A stretch of DNA of 64,000 nt from Branchiostoma lanceolatum (Eukaryota > Chordata > Leptocardii > Amphioxiformes > Branchiostomatidae). Below, piece after piece: positions 32,301-43,762 of this stretch (position 1 is its first letter; every line of letters starts with the position of its first letter). Location: contig NC_089736.1 of the NCBI RefSeq assembly GCF_035083965.1, forward strand, positions 2,772,501 to 2,836,500. Reading direction: 5' to 3'. The position numbers and the translations under genes are program-made. A model generated the notes under the pieces. That model was given only the letters and a program-made list of their open reading frames with translations, was not told the DNA's origin and searched no databases.

Positions 32301-35300
32301 TTAACCCCAATTATGAAATAGTAGCTCTGACACTCCTGTCTTTTTTCTACAGTTCATGCGGACGCCCACTGTTTAGAACCGCTGGGTGTAGAGACGGGGC
32401 GGATAGCGGACGGCCAGCTGACGGCCTCCTCCGTGACGCCTGGGTTCGAGGCTCGCTGGGGCCGGCTGAACGGGGAGAGGGCGTGGCAGATGGACACATT
32501 CGACCAATCACAGTGGCTGGGGGTGGACCTGGGACGGGACTGGTATGTTTTTCCCTACTTATTCAACTTATCTAACCTTATAACCTTGAAAGATTACATT
32601 CTCTTCAGCCGTGGCCATTATAGTAACACATTTAAAACACATATTAGCATTTAAAAAATCTACCTACCTCAATTTATGACGAAAGATACAAAAGTCCTGT
32701 TACAGTACCAAGGGGCCCAAAGTCAACTTTGACCTTCGTCTTCCCAACACCTATCCAAATACTAGACGTGTTCTTCAGTTATGTTGAACAAAAATATTCG
32801 GAATCACTACACGTTCGACCAATCACAGTGCCACCAAAACAGAAGATACAAAAATCGGACGATCTGTTACAAAGTCAATCTTAATCTTTCCAGCACCTAC
32901 CCGCTTACCAAACATCATTGCTATCAATCTAGAGGTCCTTCAGTTATGTTGAACACAAATGTTCGGAAACACTGTTCTCTTCCTCATGGCAATTCTGACT
33001 GGTTCACTTTGCGCTGCATCTATATGTATCGCTGCTTTCAGGTGCGGTCCCAAAAGTAAAGTATTTGTAGACACAGATGGTTAATTCGTAGCCTTGCGTG
33101 GTCCACAGGTACGTGAGCGCTATCCGCACGCAAGGCCTGGGTCCAGGCTATGTCGAGACCTATAGGGTAGTGTACAGGGTTAACGGTTCCAGCCAGTTCA
33201 ACGTGTACACGGAGAACGGACGGGCAAAGGTTGGTGGAACTCACGGTATACTGTAGATATCTAGCAAGTATAATTGTCCGCAAAATGCGACTACAGACTA
33301 TAATCGAATAGAAATGCGAAAGTACAAGTGTTAACTTTAGTCTAACTTATTGGATGCCCCAATGCCTAGACAAGTAGCCATCGATAGCGCTATAAAACTT
33401 ATGTAAATATACTGACCCTTTATCATGTTGTTCTGCATCTGTTCTATTTCTGACCCCTTTCTCAAAAATCACGACAATAGTTATTCCAGAAAACTACTTT
33501 TTTTAAACGTCGAGGGGTACATAGCTCTTGGGGCAGAGAGCAAGTGATGTAGGTTTGGGCCCCCTAGCGGCTTTTGTGGAACTGCATGGGCCGATTTTTC
33601 TAACCGCGTTCCCTGCTTTGTTGTCAGATCTTTACAGGGAATGATGACGGAGAGACGGTTACCCAGCAGACCCTCTCCCCGCCCGTCTACGCGCGGTACA
33701 TCCTGGTCAACCCGGTAACCTTCAGCAGCACCCCGAGACTCAGGATAGAGCTGCTCGGGTGTGAAGGTACTTCGTTTTTATTTGCTTTTGGGCCAAGAAG
33801 CATTGAAGCTAATGACCTATTTCAACAGTGCCACATACAAAGAACAATAAGCTTGATAAGATAAAGGTAGTCACATGGCCTTTTTGAGGCCTCAGGGGCA
33901 GTGGATTGTTATGGAAGGTGACCGTCGGTCTGTGTGTTCTGACAAAAGATGAAATGTTGAATAAAAAAATGGGTGAAGCCTGCCTTCTCTTGTTGCTTTG
34001 CATTTGTTGATAAGTTACCGTTCAAAGATAATCTTAACACCTGATATGTTCTATTTATTTTCAAACCAAAATTTCACACTCCTTCCTTTCTTCCCTCACT
34101 TATTTGTTCATCTCGGTTCAACGTTTCAGATGTGAGAACTGACACCACGTCAGCGATCTCAGCCGGGTGTTACGAGTCCCTGGGTCTAGAGGACGGCCGT
34201 GTTCCCGACGAGAAGATCACGGCGACCACGGAGACGGCCGGGTTCGAGGCGTACAGGGGGCGGCTGAGCGGGGCCCGGGCCTGGCAGATGGGGACGGTGG
34301 ACAGGAGTCAGTACCTGGCCGTGGACCTGGGGGAGAACATCTACGTGTCGGCGGTACAGTCTCAGTCCTTATATCATCTAGACGTTAGAAATTCCTCCAA
34401 TGATTGTAAAGGCCCATTGTCATCATATACTATACACTCTTGTATTAGCCTTATGCCATACTTTGTACCTTTGTACAATTGTTGTACAATAAAGTTTATT
34501 ATTATGTGTTTAGACAAAACCATATATGGCAAGAATCATTCATTCTTACTTGTACGAACGAAAGCCAAATGTACACCTACTTCAAGCTTAATGTAATGTT
34601 AGTAGTACTAAATTTTGTACATAGTATATACTACATGAATGGTTATATTATCATTCTTTATAATTTGTACTCTGTTGTACTTGCCTCGTTGGGGTGAGTT
34701 GTTGCTACAAAAGCCGCCAATCATGTAGTGATTAATTTCATTCATCTATCAACTGATTAAATGATTAGCTAATTCATTCATTCATTGTTCGTTCTTTCAC
34801 TCCTTCATTCAGGTGAAGACCCAGGGCCAGTACGGGGGACACGTCACAGACTACCGCCTGGTGTATCAGGTGGAGGGATCGTCCACTCTCAACACTTACA
34901 GTGAGAACGGGACCACGAAGGTAGATGTTGAAAATATTCGGTCAAAATGTTTCTCAACAGCCACGCAAGGGACCGAGGAAAAATAGTTGATGAGAAGGGG
35001 TTGTTGCAATGGATGCGCTAAGTGAGTCGGCAGAATCGGTTTGACTGTAGCTGAAAGCTATCATAAAAGAAATGACAGCAAAGAAACATTTTCTAGACGA
35101 CCCCTCTTGTAAAATTGCATGTTAGAAAACGGGGCAGACAGAAACCATGACCGTTAACTGCTCACATCTGCTGGAAGATTTAGCTGACTTTGGATGAAAT
35201 GATATCGCCAATAGAAAGATGGAGAGTAGAAGGTAAAAACTATAAATTCCATCATCCTCGAAGGAATAGAGCATCATATGAGCCAATAAAGACATGTCTT

Positions 35301-38300
35301 AGTGAAGTGCGTTTAAACACCTCTCTGTCTCCATCTGTTGCTCAGATGTTCCCAGGAAACAGTGATGGTAACACGGTAGTTGAGCAGCAGCTGACCCAGC
35401 CCATCTTCGCCCGGTACATCCTCTTCAACCCGCGGGGATACTCAGCCATACCCCGCATGCGCGTCGAACTCTTCGGATGTAAAGGTCAGGAACACATTCT
35501 GATTGGTCGACACAACAAGGTTTAAAGTTGCCTATCTGGCTAATGCTTTGGTCCCATTTCCAATCCGGGGCCCGGCCGGGCAGCTTGTTGGAACAAAAAG
35601 TATGATATGTAAAAGACAACAAAGGCACAATACGTAAAAGATTACTCCTAACCATATTATGTGTATTTTCTTGATATGCATTTTTAATTCTTCGTCTTCT
35701 TCTTCTTCATTACCCACTAGGCCATCGCACCGGTTGTAAAACTCAACACAGGGATGACAAAATGTTGAATATTCATTTGATATCTTGCCCTCCATACAGA
35801 CGCACCGGCTGGTGCCACACTCGTGCCCCCCACCAGAGCCGTACCAGACGAACCCACCTCCACAGCCCCGACACGTGCACCCTGCCCACGGCCGCTAGGG
35901 ATGGAGGACGGAACTATTGTAGACGATCTGATACGGGCAACAACCCAGGTATAGCAGACTGTCTATCTATGTATCTATGTATCTATCTGTCTATATATAT
36001 GTCACAGGACAGATTGGAATCCAGTACAATCTGGAACTGTCCTAGGACAGATTAGAATTCCAATCTGTCCTAGGACAGACTGGAATTCCAATCTGTCCTA
36101 GGACAGTTCCAGATTGTACTAGTACAGATTGGAATTCCAATCTGTCCTAGGACGGATTGGAATCCTGATGGGAATTCCAATCTGTCCTAGGACAGATTGG
36201 AATCCTACAACTGAACTATATATTATGTAAATTAGAGACATTTGCATATTATGGCCTATTATGAGTAACTTGATATGCTCAACCGATTTTTCCAGTTATT
36301 TAGTGGCTAGGTATATATTGAATTGTCTTTGATATATATTGTTTACCTGAATGTCTAACCTTTATAAACGACATATAAAGTTATTACAATCATAAAGTTA
36401 TTACAATCATTTGAAACATCAGGCAAACTCGAGTTTGTTCTAGGCAATATTTCGGTAACAGTTCAAATCCTGGAACTTATGGGATCAAACCTCCTTGATG
36501 GGATAGAGCTCACTTTCAAAGCAAGAAGTATCCTCATTTAGAAAATTAAAATAATTTTTCCTTTCTTTGTTATGCCGCTTCAAACTAGGTCATCAATAGA
36601 CCCCTTTCCAAATACCGGCGCCATTTTGAATCTGGCGCGAGCGCGCCTTATTTGAGCACGGGAAAAGTAAACAAACGGTAAACGGGCTGCGCGGGAAATG
36701 CGTCCCCAATAGAAAGCAGCGTTGAGTCATCTGAGTCGGCGGAGAGATGATCTCCTCGGTGAAATCCGTCGATATATATGTATGACACTTGTAGATAATA
36801 TTGCTGTGGATACTTAGACTTGATATCAGCCAGTAAAAATTGTGAATTTCTGATGATTTTCCACAGTTCCTGATTGGCTGTTGAACGCGCGCCACGCATC
36901 GTATATGTTTACACCGGGTGCCTTGTAGCTTCCCCGACAAAGTTAGTAAAAGAAAAATCCCACAAACATGTACACATGTCGGACTGGGATCTTTGTTTCT
37001 ACGTATAGGTATGAATATAACTGTCAGTGAGCATTTTGGCGGCAGTTACAATGGTAACATCACCTTGGAAAAATACGTGGGTTAGGGGAAGGGTCGTGTG
37101 TTCTATGCAACGTTACATCGACTTCGCTCAGCAATATTTCATATTTCCGCAAAATAAACCCCAAACCTACAAATGTATGCTTGAGGTCAAGGTCCTTTTG
37201 GGTACAAATTTGGCAGAATTTCGGCGGCTTTTTTGACGATTTTTTTAAATGCCACGAATTTAATCCTAAGGACTCAAATGCGTGATTGAGGGATCAGGGG
37301 TGAGGGCGTATGCGCGTGTTTTCCAGTATGTCAGATGTAGCGTTTCTTTAAATCATTTTGCGCGGCAATATTTCAGATATCTGTTGGCCGGATGGAATCC
37401 AACAAAAACGTTTAAGAATATTGTCTTGAGAACTGAAGAACCCCAGGCCGATTTTTTCACTTTTTTGTGGGGTTTCATCCTGCGGAAATCTAAGATATTG
37501 CCGCAAAGTGATGTAATGAAACGCTACAAAGAAAATTCGCCCCCTGCTCCACTCACGAACTTCCCCAAGCTAATCTTGGCACTAAAATATCGTCAGAGTC
37601 AAAGCAGCCACTTGAAGTCCCACAAATTTCTACTCGCAAAGCCCTCAAGCCTTTATTTTCACGTTTTTGTTATATCATCCGACGTAAATTTAAGATATCA
37701 CGGCGTCTTAGTATTTTAAAGAATCGTCAAAGAAGGTGCCGAAAAAATTCTGCTAAATTGCTAACCAAAGAGACATTGAGCTCAAGCCTACATTTTCACT
37801 TTTTTGTGGAATTTTATCCAGTGGAAGTGTAAAATATCGTCGGGCGAAGCGATGTAAAGGATGCTAGACAGAACACACGATCCCCTCGAGCTCCTAACGC
37901 GCGTATTTTTCCTAGGCGATCGAAGTTGGCATCGTCAAAATAACGGTCACAACCGCAAAAATTCTGTATATTTCTATCTACGTAGCTACAAGGATCCCAG
38001 TCCGACATGTGTACGTTTTTGTCGGATTTTTTTCTCGACTTAAGCTAACATAAACTACAAGCACACGGTGTAAACATATACGATGCGTGGCGCGCGTTCA
38101 ACAGCCAATCAGGAACTGTGGAAAATCATCAGAAATTCACAATTTTTACTGGCTGATATCAAGTCTAAGTATCCACAGCAATATTATCTACTTGTGTCAT
38201 GCATGTATATCGACGGATTTCACCAAGGAGAGCATCTCTCCGCCGACTCAGATGACTCAACGCTGCTTTCTATTGGGGACGCATTTCCCGCGCAGCCCGT

Positions 38301-41059
38301 TTACCGTTTGTTTACTTTTCCCGTGCTCAAATAAGGCGCGCTCGCGCCAGATTCAAAATGGCGCCGGTATTTGGAAAGGGGTCTATTGTCCTGGACAAGC
38401 AGTGATGCTGTCAAATTATCAACTGCTTGATTGAAGATCATGTTAGCCTTGGCCCTCAGGTCTTGGTACATTGTATTACTTTTAGTCAGTGACTGTAAGC
38501 AAGGAGGTTTAAACTTTCTAGGTGTAAGCTGAGGATTGGGATATTCACAGCCAATACAGACAAAATTCCATGAAAGAACAATAAATTCTCACACATCCCC
38601 CTGAGTGTGCTTGATTTAACTTCCTAAGAATTCCTTCCTAGAGCACTGGCATTTACTTTTAAAATCAGCTGGTATACCTGGAGATGTTTTCTTAGGAGCA
38701 CTGTCTAGTGAGTGCTCCCATCAAAACTTACATGTATGTGTATGTGCCTAAATCATGGACTGCTAGGCTGAACTGTCAATCAAGAAAAAAAAGAAAAGTC
38801 TTGCAAACTACCATACCCTGTACATAACACACACATGTCAATTGATAGACTCAACTTAATTTGTATGAGGTAACATTTGTAGACATAATAGATGCAAGAA
38901 CTCTATAAAAACGCCGCTAACTGCACTCTTTATAGAAACCCTTGCTTATTCGGCGAAGATATGTGTTCGTGGAACTCTAGTTTACATATATACAGTTCAG
39001 TTATTTTATCTTATTTAAAAATATTTAAAAAAAGGATTGTAGTATTGTAGGATTCCAATCTGTCCTAGGACAGATTGGAATCAGGATTCCAATCTGTCCT
39101 AGGACAGATTGGAATTCCAATCTGTACTAGTACAATCTGGAACTGTCCTAGGACAGATTGGAATTCCAGTCTGTCCTAGGACAGATTGGAATTCTAATCT
39201 GTCCTAGGACAGTTCCAGATTGTACTGGATTCCAATCTGTCCTGTGACATATATATGTATCTGCCTATCTATCTATATCTGTTTATCTATGTATGTATCT
39301 GTCTATACATGTATGTATCTGTCTATCTGTGTATTTATACATCCGTAAATTCATAAATCTATCTGTGAATCCTTCTTTATATCTGTGTATCTATCTATCT
39401 GTGAATCTATCTATCTATCTATCTCTCTCTATATATATATGCATTTATATATATCTAACTGTATTTATCCGTGCATCTATATATGCAATTATATCCATAT
39501 ATCTACCTGTCTAGTATCTATCTATCTGTGCGTCCATCCATCTACATGTATCTAGGTATGCATTTTTCCTTGTATTCATCATTTGATCTATCCCTGTATC
39601 ATCGTGCACATCTCTTACAGTCTTTTTATGATTGTTGTTCCCCAGATCGCCGGGTTCGACGCGTTCGCGGCCCGGCTGAACGGCCCCAGCGCCTGGACTA
39701 TGGGTCTGGTCAACAACCAGCAGTACCTGGCGGTGGACGTCGGACGGAATGTCAACGTCACAGGTATTTTAATTGGTTATTTTGTGAGTAGTGCTAGCTG
39801 TGTTTTTACATTACAACAACAGGCTCTTTTCCTTAGTGTAACAAATGCCCCAAAATGATCTAAAAATGCTATCGGATCACCTTCACCATTTCTAACTATG
39901 TGCCAAACTAACCGCAGGTATCCAGACGCAGGGCCTGGGGGAGGGGCACATCAAGACGTACCGGATCGCCTACCAGGTGGACGGCTCAGACCAGGTGATA
40001 CTGTACCGGGAGGGAGGCGCTGTCAGGGTAAATAACGTTTTCTTGTTTTTCTTATTCTTGGTTTAGTTACTTTATTAAATACAGGCGAGGTTGACCAACT
40101 AGCTAAGATCTTAAGAGGCAAGTAGATAGGGCTCTTACCGGTGAGAACTGGCAGGTCATCTGGTCATCCCAAAGCCTAACTAAATCGCGCTCCTAGCGGC
40201 CGGACCGACTGTTACCGCCCCCTAGAAGGGGAGGGGTCATTGACCTCGGCCAGCGAGAGATTGGGTAAACGCAGGCTTGGGCATAGCCTGGATGCCAGAC
40301 CCCCAATCTCTAAAGTATCTATCGCTGGCATCCAGGATCATTCAGACATCAGGGACTGTATTCCACTCCTGTCAAGGTATGGTCCAAAAGAAGATAGCAG
40401 GCAGCAAGCTGTCTTTGAAGAATACACTGAGGATAGTTAACTAAAGCCCCTGTCACACATTCAGGACCTTCCCACGACTTTGCTCTCAACCACTCCCCAA
40501 CTAAGGTTGGCGCTGCTTTGGGAGTAGCCTGCTGGAATCCATCCTATTCTAGCTACATTTCGCTCCGTTTCAGGTGAAATATTCAACTTCGGTGACCTTT
40601 TGTGGTCACTAATGCAACCGAAACTCGTTGACAGTGTGGCAGGGACTTTGTGCCTGTCATGCTACGGTTCCATTTACCAATAGGAGGCCCGGCCGGGTAG
40701 CTTGTGGAAACAAAAAATATGGTAAAAAGACAACGAATTAAAATACACAAAATGTAGAAAATACTCCTTACCATATGGTGTATTTTCTTGATATGCAAAT
40801 TTTTTATCTCTCGTCTTCGCAAACAGCCCGGCTGGGCACTGGATTGTAAATGAAACCGTAGCATAACCCAGTTCTGATTGAGACTGAAGTCACATTGGAC
40901 TGTTCACTGCTCCAGGTGTTTGTAGGGAACAGTGACGGGGACTCCGTCGTCCAGCGGGACTTCCTCCAGCCGTTCATCGCGAGGTACGTCCTCGTCAACC
41001 CGCTGACCTTCACGGACGTGCCGCGGCTTCGGCTGGAACTGCTGGGGTGCGACATCTAA
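29382..41059 (+). CDS. Secreted protein with three F5/8 type C (discoidin) domains
   Basis: Eleven phase-consistent exons: 29382-29460, 32353-32542, 33109-33229, 33628-33766, 34130-34353, 34813-34920, 35346-35484, 35800-35948, 39646-39763, 39918-40027 and 40916-41059. The product is 506 aa. Exon 1 encodes a hydrophobic signal peptide (VMFSTLLGPVCAILLAFLVT). Each domain opens with Cys-x(3)-LG, as in CLEPLGVETG, CYESLGLEDG and CPRPLGMEDG. Each has an AW.M....QYLAVDLG core and a YRVVYRV strand, and closes with RLRIELLGCE-like. A Pro/Thr linker joins domains 2 and 3. No transmembrane segment follows, so secretion is inferred. F5/8C domains bind phospholipid, glycan or protein ligands (coagulation factors V/VIII, neuropilins, discoidin). 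Domain units are bounded by phase-1 introns, so the gene grew by domain-exon duplication. A poly(A) signal AATAAA is at 41531-41536. The ligand cannot be predicted. Confidence 0.92.
29461..32352. other. First intron of the F5/8C gene
   Basis: No coding sequence supported. It contains a SINE-body fragment at about 29785-29870 (CCCTTGGGAAAGGCACCTTACAC), a palindromic MITE at 30756-30945 and an antisense SINE-body remnant at 31990-32100. The rest is unremarkable. Confidence 0.6.
30756..30945. repeat. Palindromic MITE, TTTCCAATCCGGGGC family, copy 1
   Basis: ACATTTCCAATCCGGGGCC at the left is answered by GGGCCCCGTTTGGGAAATGT at the right. The inner GGCCGGGCAG / CTGCCCAGCCGG also pair. Two further copies lie in later introns of the same gene (35550-35745 and 40660-40862). 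Confidence 0.8.
35550..35745. repeat. Palindromic MITE, TTTCCAATCCGGGGC family, copy 2
   Basis: TCCCATTTCCAATCCGGGGC begins the copy. The right arm (GCCATCGCACCGG) is degenerate. It sits in the intron 35485-35799. Confidence 0.7.
35992..39256. mobile_element. 3.3-kb composite foldback element with palindromic-satellite ends
   Basis: The left arm 35992-36212 and right arm 39038-39256 are inverted copies. Each arm is a run of units with the palindrome CTGTCCTAGGACAG and the phrase GATTGGAATTCCAATC. The outer ends read TATATATATGTCACAGGACA and its complement. A second inverted-repeat element (36594-38388) is inside. It occupies most of the F5/8C intron 35949-39645 and begins 44 bases after the donor. 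No transposase is recognised; mobilisation in trans is inferred. Confidence 0.75.
36594..38388. mobile_element. Inner DNA element with ~415-bp terminal inverted repeats
   Basis: Arms 36594-37012 and 37974-38388 are ~90% identical inverted copies. They start CAATAGACCCCTTTCCAAAT and contain CATTTTGAATCTGGCGCGAG. A TA dinucleotide at both ends would suit a TA target, but this is not proven. The ~960-bp core has one open frame of 145 codons (37282-37719) without a recognised domain. The mirrored 83- and 115-codon ORFs in the arms are the two strands of the same repeat. Confidence 0.8.
39257..39600. repeat. (ATCT)n-rich microsatellite
   Basis: Imperfect ATCT/GTAT tetranucleotides fill the segment between the composite element and the acceptor at 39645. 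A shorter run (35961-35998) flanks the left end of the element, so insertion into a pre-existing tetranucleotide tract is possible. Confidence 0.75.
40660..40862. repeat. Palindromic MITE, TTTCCAATCCGGGGC family, copy 3
   Basis: CGGTTCCATTTACCAATAGG at the left and its degenerate complement TTGTAAATGAAACCGTAGC at the right. Internal GGCCGGGTAGCTTGTGG pairs with CAAACAGCCCGGCTGGGC. It lies in the last intron of the F5/8C gene. Confidence 0.75.
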
Positions 41060-41060
41060 A

Positions 41061-41536
41061 ACTCGTACATGCGGTTAATGAGAGGAAAAACGATAAACGT
41101 CTGCAGTTATGACTCTCTAGCGTGTAAATCTTAATGTGTACTATACATGTAGAACAGTTATACCTTGCAGTTGTGATTTCCTATCATGAAGCTACCGAAA
41201 GGCTTTAGTTAAAATATGATGTTTGTTCAACATACAACAAATTCGTTTGACGCTAGGTGTGGGAAAGTATGCTGTTCATGTAAGAGTCAAATATATTCAT
41301 TTACATGTAGTTAATGAGCGAAAAAGGCTGATCAACTACAGTTGTGGCTCGCTAATGTGAAGAGTTTAATGTCTACTATACCAGTCAAGTTACACCTTGC
41401 AGTTCTGCTTTCGCATTCTTATGAAACTACCGCGAGTACAATGTTTGTTCAGCATGAAACAGATTTGTTTGACGCTAGGCGTAGGAAAGTATGATGTTCA
41501 TATATATTCATTTGTCACCCATAACAGAGTAATAAA
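41061..41536 (+). other. F5/8C 3' UTR made of two tandem ~240-bp copies, with poly(A) signal
   Basis: Copy 1 (about 41065-41310) and copy 2 (about 41311-41520) share GTTAATGAG.GAAAAA, TACACCTTGCAGTT, GATGTTTGTTCA and TTTGACGCTAGG. The copies end just before AATAAA (41531-41536). Confidence 0.7.
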
Positions 41537-42263
41537 ATGTGTTTAAGAATCCGACTGCCACTACAAGAACACTTTTTTTAGAAATGTATGTGTTTAGCCT
41601 GCATGTATGACATTGCTATGGGTCCATGAACATCTAAACCTGGCACATGAGGTTGATAATGAAGATGTAGGGCTACCCAGGGCTTCGTTGCGCTGCAACA
41701 GTTTGAAGAGGAGCTGCACTTCATTTAGTCGTTCCGTCATGTTTCTTTTGTGTTTTTTTATGATGATTGTGGCATTCTTTGTAAAAGTAAGAACAACCCA
41801 ACTAACAGTTCTTAAAACTATCCAACCAACCAACCAACCAACCAACCAACCAACCATCCAACCATCCAACCAACCAACCATCCAACCAAAAAACACCAAC
41901 CAACCAACCAACCAACCAACCAAACAAATAAACAGTCCTTTTCAAAGTTTCCATGAGTGTATATTATGAAAAGTAATATGGGTGTACATATTCTTGACAC
42001 TTGATGTTGAAGGAACATGAACTCACAGAAGTTGCCAACTTAGCCCTCGGGAGCCAACAAACTCCTCGGGTGGGCGGAGCAGTACTAAGCCCAATAGTCG
42101 TGCTATTCCTGGGGTCTATCTATTACATAGTCAAAACAAGCTATGATCAAACATACTGATACACAAGGTGATTGATGATGATATCAAGAGAACACAAAGA
42201 GGAGTTGCTATGCATTCTTATAAATGCACGGATCAGCTATACATAGTGACTGATGTGTTATCA
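41537..42263. other. Convergent interval between the F5/8C and BAF genes
   Basis: Contains a (CCAA)n tetranucleotide run at 41820-41935. It also presumably holds the BAF 3' UTR near 42.2 kb. The Trp/Leu/Gly-rich ORFs on both strands are products of the tetranucleotide. Nothing else recognised. Confidence 0.5.
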
Positions 42264-43006
42264 TCACATTGCATTGTTGTCACACCACTCTTTGGTAGCA
42301 TTGTAGACAGCATTTTGCTGTCCAGCATTGCCACCCTTGTCTTTGACGTAGTCCTTGACCTTTTGCTCATCTCCTTTCACAACCATGTGCTGACCGACCA
42401 CTTGGGCTGCCTATAAAGAAAATATTACACCATATCAAAACAAGACATAATTTGTAACTTAGTAGAACACATAACATACGTACATATCTTCAAGGCCTTT
42501 TACAATAAATGGACAGAGAGTAGAAATAAGTTTCTCATTTAGATATCCAAAATCAGGTGAAATCGTTATAGACTATTTCAGGACCCATTCACTTGAGACA
42601 GCAACATTAGGTGAATTGCAAGTAACCAGTACCATTCAGATCTTACTCGACATATCACATATGTGTCAAAAACGTCAGAGGCTGACATCTTCAAAGTACC
42701 TACTATTATGATAGTTGATAACACAAATGCCTGCAAAATTTTATATCCGACATAACAAATTGTATATCACACACACTGCAAATACAATGACACATTGGCC
42801 TACCCAAAATAGAACAACAAAGGTACATAATATATATAGAAGAAAGACATTAAGGTACAAATGCTCTAGATTACCGTGTCGATTCCCTTTTGTTTGAAGT
42901 TCTTTTCAAGGACAGTTCCAACCCCTGGAACGGCACGAACAGGCTTGTCGCCCAATGGCTCATTAACAAAGTCGCGGTGTTTTTGTGTGTTTCCCTGCCC
43001 TGCCAT
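42264..43006 (-). CDS. BANF1: Barrier-to-autointegration factor (BAF) homologue
   Basis: Two coding exons on the minus strand, 43006-42875 and 42410-42264, joined in phase 0, giving 92 aa (known BAFs are about 89). The N-terminus QKHRDFVNEPLGDKPV is the hallmark of the family. GVGTVLEKNFKQKG matches the helix-hairpin-helix that contacts the DNA backbone, and WCDNNAM corresponds to the C-terminal REWCDAFL region. BAF is a small dimeric chromatin protein that bridges double-stranded DNA, binds LEM-domain proteins and lamin, and drives nuclear-envelope reassembly. The donor is G|GTAATC and the acceptor is TTCTTTATAG. A further acceptor (TTTCCCTACAG, ending 43015) 8 bases before the ATG shows a 5' UTR exon upstream. 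The half after the hairpin is more diverged than I would expect for an animal BAF, so a lineage-specific paralogue is possible. Confidence 0.88.
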
Positions 43007-43019
43007 CTTGGAATCTGTA

Positions 43020-43760
43020 GGGAAACATAGATATGCAATATCAACATACTGCTTACTGCTGTAACTGTAAGGGTCTCCTTTTCTTGTCCACAGATACTAT
43101 TCTAAAGCCTACCTGTTCTAACAAAAGTAATGAATACCTTCTGTACTGCTGTACATAATTTGAAGACAACGAGTTGATGTTACAAGTTGATACTGTAGAT
43201 TCATTCAAGTTTACGGTACATGTGTTGATGCCTGTCATTGAGCACTTTCTCTCTCAAAACCATCTTAAAGTATTTAAACATTAATCCAAATGTACAATAC
43301 AACCAGTATCCCCACAAACCACGTTTCGTACAGAAACCAGAATTGTAATGCTACATAGCCTCTCTTCTTTGGCAGTCCAGTCTCGTGAGACTATCTGTGC
43401 ACCTCTGGAGTTCTCATGTGACTTTGGGTGTGTATATAGCCTATGTAGTACTCATTAATATCCCTAGAACATATTAGGCGTAATGTTTGCTGAACAATGA
43501 TCTTCAAACACCGTCCCATGGTAACAGCTAACCATGGTCACACAAACGATAAAGAAGACCAAATACGTTCGGCTCAAAGGTCAAAAACTCTAAGTATGCA
43601 TCATTCTGTTTTTACGTCCGCGAATTTCTAAGACAACCTAGGAGTTAGCTGAGGAACCAATCTAATTTGGACCTTTCTCTGGACCCAGAAACACACTGAA
43701 AGTGAAAGTAACTTCCTATCTTGCTTAAGTACCATTAACTATCTTTTGTCCGTATTTACG
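43020..43760. other. 5' flank of the BAF gene
   Basis: The non-coding first exon and promoter of the minus-strand BAF gene should be here. I cannot place them. No repeat family recognised. Confidence 0.3.
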
Positions 43761-43762
43761 TC

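Noticed and set aside
36593..38434. Two paralogous small protein genes (83 and 115 aa, both strands)
   Set aside because: They are the same DNA in inverted orientation, that is, the terminal inverted repeats of a transposon.
41594..42018. Trp/Leu/Gly-rich ORFs resembling membrane proteins
   Set aside because: Produced by the (CCAA)n tetranucleotide tract; no splice signals or homology.
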